64,000 nucleotides of DNA from Pollenia angustigena (taxonomy: Eukaryota; Arthropoda; Insecta; Diptera; Polleniidae). The position numbers and the translations under genes were made by a program. Each line of letters opens with the position of its first letter. Within the stretch, counting starts at the first letter, position 1. Shown here piece by piece: positions 56,877 through 64,000 of this stretch. Below the pieces are notes generated by a model. It did not search any database. It was given only the letters and a program-made list of their open reading frames with translations, and was not told the origin of the DNA. The stretch is taken from the NCBI GenBank assembly GCA_930367215.1, contig OV884056.1:120402053-120466052 (forward strand), read 5' to 3'.

Positions 56877-57219
56877 TAAGTTATCTTGTATTGATTAGTA
56901 TTTGTTAGTTCTTTTATTAGTTAAAATTGTTATTGTATAAGTTATGCACACTTCTAGTGTAAAAATCAATGTACAGATGTAATGTTAAAATTGTTGTTCA
57001 TAATTGTACTTCAACCCCACTGTAAATACTCGAATGTTCGTTATTAAGTTATCTCAATTTATGGTAACGCCTAAAAGTATGCCTTAGTTTATGGTGCCTG
57101 ATAACTAAATTAATTCAGCCATATAGATAGTAACTATAGATGAGTAAGTAGCCGTTATGCGGCGAACTTTCTAGAGCCATCTATACGTTACTAGTATCAT
57201 CTACACGTCTGGGCTAGAG

Positions 57220-57227
57220 TATAAAAA
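57220..57227 (+). promoter_or_regulatory. TATA box of the solo LTR
   Basis: TATAAAAA followed about 30 bases on by the start of a plausible R region. Suggests the U3 border; function not shown. Confidence 0.5.
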
Positions 57228-57495
57228 CTTCCGGCGGCTAGCATAATGAGATCATTCTAAGTTCAGACGTTGTCAATAACGTATCACGCTGAGAAAATTA
57301 TAGTTGGTTGTGAATAAAAGCTATAAATTACGGTTGTTGAAGTGACTAAGTGCTAAATAAAGTTGTGTAAATTACAAACAGTGTTTAAAGTGTTGTGATT
57401 ATTTAGTATTATTTAAAGTGCAATAAAGAACTCAAGAGGTTTATTATAAAGAAAATAAACCAAAACGTTATTGAAAGGCAGCAACGTAACAATAT

Positions 57496-57759
57496 GTAAA
57501 CAAAATACTGAGTTGCATATTGATATTGGACTGGTTACTTTGTATTTGATTATATTTACTCACGTATATAATTTTTTTTTGTTGCTAGAAAGCCGATGCA
57601 GCATACTCATAATAGATAACGCTACTACCCTAAACACAAAAAAATAAAATAAAAAAATTACACGATCTGTTCTATCTTCAACCATTTGTCGATTGCTGAT
57701 ACATATAACAACTAAAAATCCTAAATAAATATTCAATGCGATCACTCAGAAGCAAAATG
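57496..57759. other. Non-coding interval
   Basis: AT-rich, nothing recognised. Confidence 0.4.
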
Positions 57760-58417
57760 TTAACACCTTTCAGTGTCCGGGTCGGTGGCTTCATCCACCT
57801 GCTTTCTCCAAGCATAGGGCCATCTAAGCACGGTACTGACAGGGCTGTAAATGCTTTCGAATTTAGCGACGCTTTGTCGGTGCCTTCTTAGAAGGTGCCT
57901 ATCCCTCGCGGAGAACGTTGAAGGATCTCTCTTCGCCCTCTTATCCATATATGCCAGAGAACTCCTTGTTCCGTTCTGCGCCTTCTCCTCCTTCGTTCGG
58001 CTGGAGTTGTTAATGTCTCGTGAAGGGGCACTTGGCCCATCCTCCACGGCGCCCTGCCGAACAAGCTGACTATGAGCAGATATATCAATATCGTGCACCG
58101 TGTCAGAGAGCAGAGTCAGCCTCTTAAACCCTTGAGTAGCCCCGGTTTCAGGAGTCACTCGATAGTCCCAGAAGACTATCCTCGTATAGGTCGGTCAGTA
58201 CCTGTCTCTCCTGCTCATTTATGTTCTCATGAGCAGTTAAGAGGGTACTCTCCGACTCACCGACCGTGACGTCCGGCTGACCCTGGTCAATCCCATCCGT
58301 CGTGTCCTTGTAAGTTGTTGTTGTTTTTGTATTTAAAAAGGGTTTCATTTTGTTCCCACGAGTATGCTCGCTCAGACGGACCGTACAACGCAGTGACGGC
58401 GTGTGTGGACTACGCAA
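57760..58417 (-). pseudogene. LINE ORF1 N-terminal part (R1-type Gag-like), broken
   Basis: Two minus-strand frames follow each other with one shift near 58150: first KPFLNTKTTTTYKDTTDG, then a polar stretch ending YEDSLLGLSSDS, then a basic region with RDRHLLRRHRQSVAKFE and a final KQVDEATDPD. The polar-then-basic layout with 'DSLLGLSSDS' resembles the N-terminal part of Gag-like ORF1 of R1/LOA-type LINEs. GC content is distinctly higher than around it, as in the adjoining leader-like stretch 58418-58570. It lies downstream (minus sense) of the endonuclease piece and so comes from a different copy. Confidence 0.45.
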
Positions 58418-58599
58418 CTAACATACAACAGCGCTTTGCCCTGACGCTGAGGGGAGCTATTTACGACTAGTTTCTTTTCGCACTAACTAGCCACACATGA
58501 CCGCGGCACTGCTACCAACCACGTTGTCCACGTTGCACTGATAATGGACCGGAAGTGTACATTCAACTACCGCCTCATTATCTTGACAATATGTGTAAC

Positions 58600-59440
58600 C
58601 TTTAGTCGCACACCCCTTCAGTATTCTTGACCACCCGCGAAGGCGTATTCATCACATACATCATCCCAAGAGATCAGAACCGTAGAGTGCATTTAAACCC
58701 TCGCATCTCAACAAGATTGTTACCCAGGCGAAGGAGCACATATTGCTTGTTTATCTTTCGAGTATTCCATCTGATTAGAGTTGGATTCGTAGTTATATTG
58801 TGAAACGATAGATCTATTTTCATTTCTTTATATTGGTGATCACTTAGTGTTTCGTCCTCTAGGACTTCTCATTTTAATGCTTTAACTGCTATTGACGGTG
58901 ACGCAAAACTTATATCTATAATCGAACTGCATTCTTCCCTCTGTATGTCGAAGACCTGTCTTTATTCCAAATAATCAGTCCCCAAGATGCAATCATTTCA
59001 CTTACCAAAATTCCTCTTTTATCTGTCTTTGCTGAAAGCCATTCTGATGACTTGCTTGACTTGCAGCAATCGCCTACTATCAGTACTGGCTTAATGCTAT
59101 TCTTTACATGTTACTTTGTTTGTCAATGCTAAGCTGAAATTCTGATATCTCCATGTTCCGTGAAAAGTAGCAACTATATATTCGAACATCATTAGTGTGT
59201 AGGACAACAAAATTTTCATTTGTAATCTGTGGGCTACGCAGATATATAGATGTGTTGCCCACAGCATCTTGGTACCAAGCACATCCTTCAATTCTAACTT
59301 AATATTCTCTTATTAGTACTATGTCCACTCCTTTATTCATATCATTACTTATCATCAGCTGTTGAGCTTCACGGCCTCTTCATACTTTGATCTGAAGTAA
59401 CTTAATTGCCATTTTTATAACTACATAAACTGCTAGCACC
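58600..59440 (-). pseudogene. R1-like LINE endonuclease, heavily decayed
   Basis: On the minus strand, in shifting frames: YQDAVGNTSIYLRSPQITNE (near 59225-59284), a stretch ending RIYSCYF, VLIVGD (near 59075), SSEWLSAKTDKRG (near 59010-59050), IDISFASPSIAVKALK (near 58890-58930) and LSDHQY (near 58830-58845). The pattern and the final SDH motif agree with an R1-clade endonuclease. RT is missing. The 64-codon frame at 59097-59291 is a shadow of this gene in another frame. Confidence 0.7.
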
Positions 59441-59469
59441 TATAAAGTGGTTTATATCTTATTGCCCAG

Positions 59470-59945
59470 CTTCCAAGCAGATCAAGCATCTCGGATCGTT
59501 TTTACACCCGTTTGATTTATGCCCATCTATTACGCATTTCATGCATGTCTGACTATGATCTTTACTACAACAGTTCCGGACAATATACCCTTGCTCAAGA
59601 CATCTGAAGCACCTCTTGGCAAAGATTTTCTTTCTTACTCAACATAGTACTAGTCCATCTTTGACCCTGTTTCTTTTTAGTAACGTAACAGCGATATTTC
59701 TTGGTATTTACACGAGTGCCGTAGAAGTCTCGTTTATGACGTACTTTAATTCTGCCATACTCAGTTTCACCAGAGGCCTGCAAGACGGCATTGGTTATTT
59801 CTCCTTCATGAGTAAGAGTTGAATTTTCATTGCGATCCACTGTTGGGATCTGACAATTCTTAAATTGTATCGTCTCAATTTCAAAATTGTACCAAGGCGG
59901 CATAAATTGTACCAAATTTTTGCTATAAAATAAACAAGAATACAT
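59470..59945 (-). pseudogene. R1-like LINE ORF1 C-terminal part with zinc knuckles
   Basis: Frame 59595-59945 (minus) contains CQIPTVDRNENSTLTHEG, then EITNAVLQASGETEYGRIKV and KRDFYGTRV, matching the region before the zinc knuckles in R1-type ORF1 proteins. After a frame break the knuckles follow: CFRCLEQGYIVRNC, CMKCVIDGHKSNGC and a partial third CLICLEAG (about 59470-59600). The order Gag end then endonuclease (58600-59440) is correct for one decayed element on the minus strand. Confidence 0.75.
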
Positions 59946-60342
59946 AGTAACTCATAACACTTTTTTATTCAGTTCGGTTTGTGCTTTGTTGTGATACAGA
60001 CGTGTATTTTTAGCCCCGCATACGATTTGAACTATTAATTAATCACATTTGATTTTGTAATACATAAATATAAGCAGCGAATGGACGCTTTAAAAAAAAA
60101 AAATAATATATTTTGTTATTTAAATTACTTAACATAATAGTGAACAATTTAAAACGATAAAATTAAATAAAATAAAACAGTAAAAATATATATGTATGTA
60201 CGTATGAATGTTCATACATGTGTATACATATTCTGAACAAAACATTTAAATTCTGGTTTTTTCTTTTGTTGTTGTAAAATACAATAAATAATAAAAATAT
60301 TAAAGCAAAGCAAAACGGTGAAAAACAAAAACAACTCTTTGC
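59946..60342 (+). other. Leader region of the jockey-like LINE
   Basis: AT-rich, non-coding, with TATGTATGTACGTATG near 60190. LINE leaders of this group carry an internal promoter, but no specific element is recognisable and the exact 5' end is not clear. Confidence 0.4.
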
Positions 60343-61737
60343 ATGAGTACAAACAGTGAAACAACACTAAGACAAAATGAAAGAAACGTTTACGTTTTAG
60401 TTAATGCAAATGAAAATAATGCAGAAATAAATAAAACAAAACAAAACAATATTAACTACCTAACGGCTAAGCCAATTACTCGAACACGTTCCCTCTCACC
60501 CTCGGTATTTACACAAACGGTGGATAGTAACTCATTAAAAAAACTACAACAAGATTTGGTGACAAGTGTTGCCAGGCCAGCAAGTATTGCCGTGACGTCA
60601 AAAACAAATTTAGTGGGAAATGATACCATGAACTCAAACACAAATGCAATGGAAAACCCCCCTGTAAAAAGTTGTCAAAAGCCTACAGTACAAGTTGGTA
60701 TGGACAGGTACATAACAGTGCTTAAACGGGGACGCAGCCCTACCTCTGCAGCAGTTGCTTCGGCCTCAAAAGTACCATCTTTTGATAAAATAAATACTCA
60801 AAATCGTTTTGCAATTCTGGAGGATGAATCCTCTGAAGCACCAAACGTCATTAAACCATCCAAGCCTCCCCCGATATATCTAAGGGAGCAAAATTCAAAT
60901 GAGCTCATAAAGAGTTTGATATCGGTGATAGGTGAAAATTCGTTTTACGTAGCGGCTATAAAGCGTGGAAGTATAAACGAGACAAAAATACAAGTCAATA
61001 ATGAGAATGATTTTCGCAAAATAGTAAACAACTTCGAAACGCTTAAAAAAAACTTTTATACCTACCAACTGAAAAGCAGTAAAGGTCTACAGGTAGTGAT
61101 TAAGGGTATTGACTCATGTGTGGACCCAGAAGAGGTTAAAACATTCCAAGAAGAAAAAGGGTTCAAGGTAAAACATGTAGTAAATATTAAAAATAGAGAA
61201 AAAATTCCCCAACCACTTTTTCGAGTGGAGTTTGAACCCGGCGACGTAAAACTTAAAAAAAACGAAACACATCCTATTTACAATTTAAAATATATTCTCT
61301 ACAGAAGAATAACTATAGAAGAGCCGCACAAAAAAAATGGACCTGTTCAGTGCTTAAACTGCCAAGAATTTGGCCATACCAAGGCATACTGCTACTTACC
61401 CCCTGTATATAATATTGTCAAGCAGACGGTTGGACCGAAAACAAATACCCCTCAAATGCAGGTTGCAAATCAGGTAAACACAAATGCAATTCAAGCCCCC
61501 CAGTCTAATAATAACAGAACCTCTTACGCTAACGTCCTAAAATCAAACCATCAGCCAATGCAAGGTGCCTCGCCAAGTAATGATGAAACTCCGGTTTCTA
61601 ATTTAAGTCGTTTAGAAATAACCATGGAAACATTAGTGCAAACAGTAAATAATTTTACGAACACAATGGGTAATATGATGCAGGAAATGCTTAGAATGCA
61701 ATCGATGTTATTGCAAGCTGTACTTAACAAACCATGA
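60343..61737 (+). CDS. Jockey-like LINE ORF1 (Gag-like RNA-binding protein)
   Basis: Intact frame of 464 codons. The N-terminal ~180 residues are polar and low-complexity; NRFAILEDES at about 151 is a common start of the conserved part. Residues about 190-330 match the domain that precedes zinc knuckles in jockey Gags (VVIKGIDSCVDPEEVKTF, then NIKNREKIPQPLFRVEF and YILYRRITIEEPHKKNG). One CCHC knuckle, CLNCQEFGHTKAYC, follows at about 337-350; the usual second and third knuckles are absent. After it come TSYANVLKS and a Met-rich heptad-like tail (LSRLEITMETLVQTVNNF) that may form a coiled coil. Binds the element RNA in jockey-type LINEs. The stop overlaps the ORF2 start (ATGA). Confidence 0.9.
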   Translation: MSTNSETTLRQNERNVYVLVNANENNAEINKTKQNNINYLTAKPITRTRSLSPSVFTQTVDSNSLKKLQQDLVTSVARPASIAVTSKTNLVGNDTMNSNTNAMENPPVKSCQKPTVQVGMDRYITVLKRGRSPTSAAVASASKVPSFDKINTQNRFAILEDESSEAPNVIKPSKPPPIYLREQNSNELIKSLISVIGENSFYVAAIKRGSINETKIQVNNENDFRKIVNNFETLKKNFYTYQLKSSKGLQVVIKGIDSCVDPEEVKTFQEEKGFKVKHVVNIKNREKIPQPLFRVEFEPGDVKLKKNETHPIYNLKYILYRRITIEEPHKKNGPVQCLNCQEFGHTKAYCYLPPVYNIVKQTVGPKTNTPQMQVANQVNTNAIQAPQSNNNRTSYANVLKSNHQPMQGASPSNDETPVSNLSRLEITMETLVQTVNNFTNTMGNMMQEMLRMQSMLLQAVLNKP

Positions 61738-64000
61738 ACTGTTTAAAAATTTGTTTTTGGAACGCAAACGGCATCCGCCAACATAAAAATGAATTAGAAT
61801 ACTTTCTTAAAAATAAACAAATTGATGTCATGATGATTTCTGAAACTCATTTGACCTCAAGAAATACGTTTAAAATCAATGGTTATATACTATATGATAC
61901 CAAGGACCCTCGAGATAGAGCTTGTGGAGGTTCTGCCATCTTAATAAAAACTCGAGTCAAACACTACATTATGTGTGATCACCGTGAAGACTATCTGCAA
62001 GCAACGACTATTTGTGTTGAGGAGCTAAATCGAAACATAGTAATTTCTTCTTTATACTCTCCACCTAGATTTTCCATATCAGAAGGCCAATATTATAAAT
62101 ATTATAAATCATTAGGACCCTGTTTTCTGGCCGCTGGCGATTATAACGCTAAACATACCTTCTGGGGGTCACGACTTATAACACCAAAAGGTCGTGTTTT
62201 GTTTAACACAATCTCTAAAATGGGTTTAAATGTGGTCGCGAGCGGGTAACCAACATATTGGCCTACTGATCAGCAAAAAATTCCAGATGTTATCGACTTT
62301 GGCGTGGTTAAAAACATCCCCACAGAAACGATTCATGTTGAAGCTTCCTTAGAATTATCATCCGACCACACACCTACAATTGTTACTATATCGAACCCAA
62401 ATAGAATTGTATTTCCGTCAGGTTACTTAGCGACGCCAGCCACACAAATAAATTGGTTAAAATATAAAAAATTTCTCAGTGCCCATTGCACAGAAAATAT
62501 TCCGCTTAGTACACCGGAGAATGTGGATCTCTCTCTTGTTAACTTTGACAGTTATCTTAAACTAGCTGTTCAACACTCCAGCGTTACCCCCAAAAAAATT
62601 AAAAATAATAAAATATGTTCTTCAGATGTCGAGCGGCTCTTGACTGAAAAAAGGAGAGTTCGAAGAGAGTGGCAACTTTACAGATCCCCGCAACTTAAGA
62701 TTTTATTAAAAGAATGCACAAAAAGGCTAAGAAAGTTGCTACAGAATCAGAAAACGGCTTCTCTAGAAAAATATCTTAAGGAACTTGATGCAACTCCACA
62801 ATCTGACTACTCATTATGGCGTGCAGCTAGAAATCTAAAAAGGCCAGTTATATCTAAGCCACCATTAAGAAACTTGAATGGTAGTTGGGCAAGAAATGAT
62901 AATGAAAAAGGAAACCTGTTTGTAAATCATTTGAAAAACGTATTTACACCAAATATATCTCACAATATTGCGGTCGAGTTACCACCTTTTGATGCTAGAG
63001 CAGCTATTCCCCTCAGATTTGAGATAAGAGAAATCGAAAAGGCTATTTGTGACTTAAACACTAAGAAGGCACCTGGTATTGATAAAATCAGTAATAAAAT
63101 GCTTTTGGAGCTACCTCGCATAGCAAAGAAAATTATTCTTTTTATTTTTAATGCTATTTTACGCCTTGAATACTATCCTGAAAAATGGAAGGTTTCCTTA
63201 GTTACCATGATACCAAAGCCAGGTAAAGATCATACAAAAGTTGAGTCTTATAGACCTATTAGCTTATTATCAAATATGTCAAAGCTGTTTGAGAAATTAT
63301 TAGTTTCAAAATTAACACCAATTTTAAGTGAAAATAGATGTATTCCAAACCATCAGTTCGGATTTAGAAGAAAACACAGCACAATCGAGCAGACTCATCG
63401 AATAGTAAATGTCATAAGAAAAGCATTTGAAGAAAAGAAATATTGCTCAGCACTCTTCATCGATGTTTCGCAAGCTTTTGACAAAGTCTGGCATGAAGGC
63501 TTATTACACAAATTGAAGCAAAATTTACCAGCAAACACACACAAGCTGCTAGAAAGCTACTTAGTCGGTCGTCAATTTATTATTAAAGAAGGAAATTTCT
63601 TAAGTTCACCTCAGCCCATTGCCGCTGGAGTCCCACAAGGCAGCATCCTGGGCCCCCTATTATACTTAATTTATACTTCGGACATGCCAACAAGCAACTA
63701 CACACAAACTTCAGCATTTGCAGACGATACAGCTTTTCTAAGCGTCCACGAAAATCGTTATGAAGCATCGCGTTACTTACAGCATCATATATTTCAACTA
63801 GAAATATGGTTAAGACAATGGAGGATAATGGTCAATGAGCAAAAATGTGTACATATAACATTCACTTTGCGCCGGGAATCTTGCCCCCCTATTACAATCA
63901 ATAATCAAATAATTCCTCAACATTCGCATGTTAAATATCTCGGTATACATCTGGATCGGCGATTAACGTTGAAATGCCATATAGAGGCAAAATTAACTCA
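61734..64000 (+). CDS. Jockey-like LINE ORF2 (endonuclease-RT), one internal stop, runs off window
   Basis: ATG at 61734 overlaps the ORF1 stop. Endonuclease: CFWNANGIRQHKNEL at residue 6, ISETH near 40, GDYNAKHTFWG near 139, then a TAA at 62247-62249 within the conserved 'SG.PTYWPTD' motif; the sequence reads SG*PTYWPTDQQK, so a single CAA-to-TAA change would explain it. The same frame then stays open to the end: SSDHTP near 62360, APGIDKISNKML near 63070, KPGKDHTKVESYRPISLLS, GFRRKHSTIEQ near 63360, LFIDVSQAFDKVWH near 63450, GVPQGSILGPLLYLIY near 63630 and the catalytic FADD near 63717-63728. The RT thumb (VKYLGIHLDRRLTLK) is the last part seen. Jockey clade by motif pattern. Confidence 0.9.

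Larger units (their letters stand above)
56389..57491 (+). repeat. Solo LTR with nested hairpin MITE
   Basis: Starts TGTTACGAAAG and ends CAACGTAACA, with ATAT on both sides (56385-56388, 57492-57495). No internal coding region or second LTR is adjacent, so it is the product of LTR-LTR recombination. Without the 421-bp MITE and its TAA duplication it is about 680 bp. It carries a TATA box near 57220 and AATAAA-like signals downstream (57352, 57422). It is not related by eye to the LTRs at 45508 and 54189. The plus orientation is inferred from the TATA box and the signals. Confidence 0.8.

Noticed and set aside
59097..59291. 64-codon minus-strand frame as a separate gene
   Set aside because: Frame-shifted shadow of the decayed R1-like endonuclease in the same place.

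Overview
This window looks like transposon-saturated, gene-poor DNA from a higher fly (Brachycera; a calyptrate is my guess). The evidence is the AT-rich base composition with TA-rich microsatellites, fly-type Helitrons (A|TC...CTAG|T ends), and jockey-, RTE- and R1-like LINEs. It also holds a Ty3/gypsy LTR element and many MITEs with TTA/TAA or 8-bp target duplications. I found no convincing host gene, tRNA or rRNA. Every open frame over about 120 codons that I could interpret belongs to a mobile element.

Layout. 0-9.3 kb: small MITEs, a jockey RT fragment, and a three-level nest at 2.7-7.5 kb (a TIR element holding a fold-back element holding a Transib-like element), then a hAT-like element with an 8-bp TSD at 7.8-9.3 kb. 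9.9-15.3 kb: a plus-strand Helitron with ~400-bp internal repeats, then minus-strand Helitron sequences with a ~117-bp repeat array. 13.9-19.0 kb and 26.1-31.2 kb: two nearly identical copies of a ~5.15 kb block that carries a broken transposase-like gene, MITEs, a TIR element and an RT fragment. Between them lie a second Transib-like copy with two MITEs in it, and an inverted copy of the TIR element holding a LINE and several MITEs. 31.2-36.8 kb: a second copy of that LINE split by a 142-bp hairpin MITE, a decayed transposase, and a second, shorter copy of the Helitron.

39-56 kb is a nested stack whose joints can be read directly. An AT-rich repeat is interrupted by an RTE-like LINE (minus strand, 15-bp TSD). 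The LINE's endonuclease is split by a 12.15-kb hAT-like element (8-bp TSD). That element holds a Ty3/gypsy LTR element of 9.1 kb (4-bp TSD) plus smaller TIR elements. 56.4-57.5 kb is a solo LTR (4-bp TSD) carrying a 421-bp near-perfect hairpin MITE. 57.7-59.9 kb holds wreckage of R1-like LINEs on the minus strand. 60.3-64.0 kb is the youngest-looking coding element, a jockey-like LINE with intact ORF1 and an ORF2 that has one visible stop and runs off the window end.

The elements cooperate only as mobile DNA does: short non-autonomous elements depend on transposases not encoded here, and LINEs and the LTR element on their own reverse transcriptases. The main value of the window is its insertion archaeology, since many junctions can be checked against an uninterrupted paralogue inside the same window.
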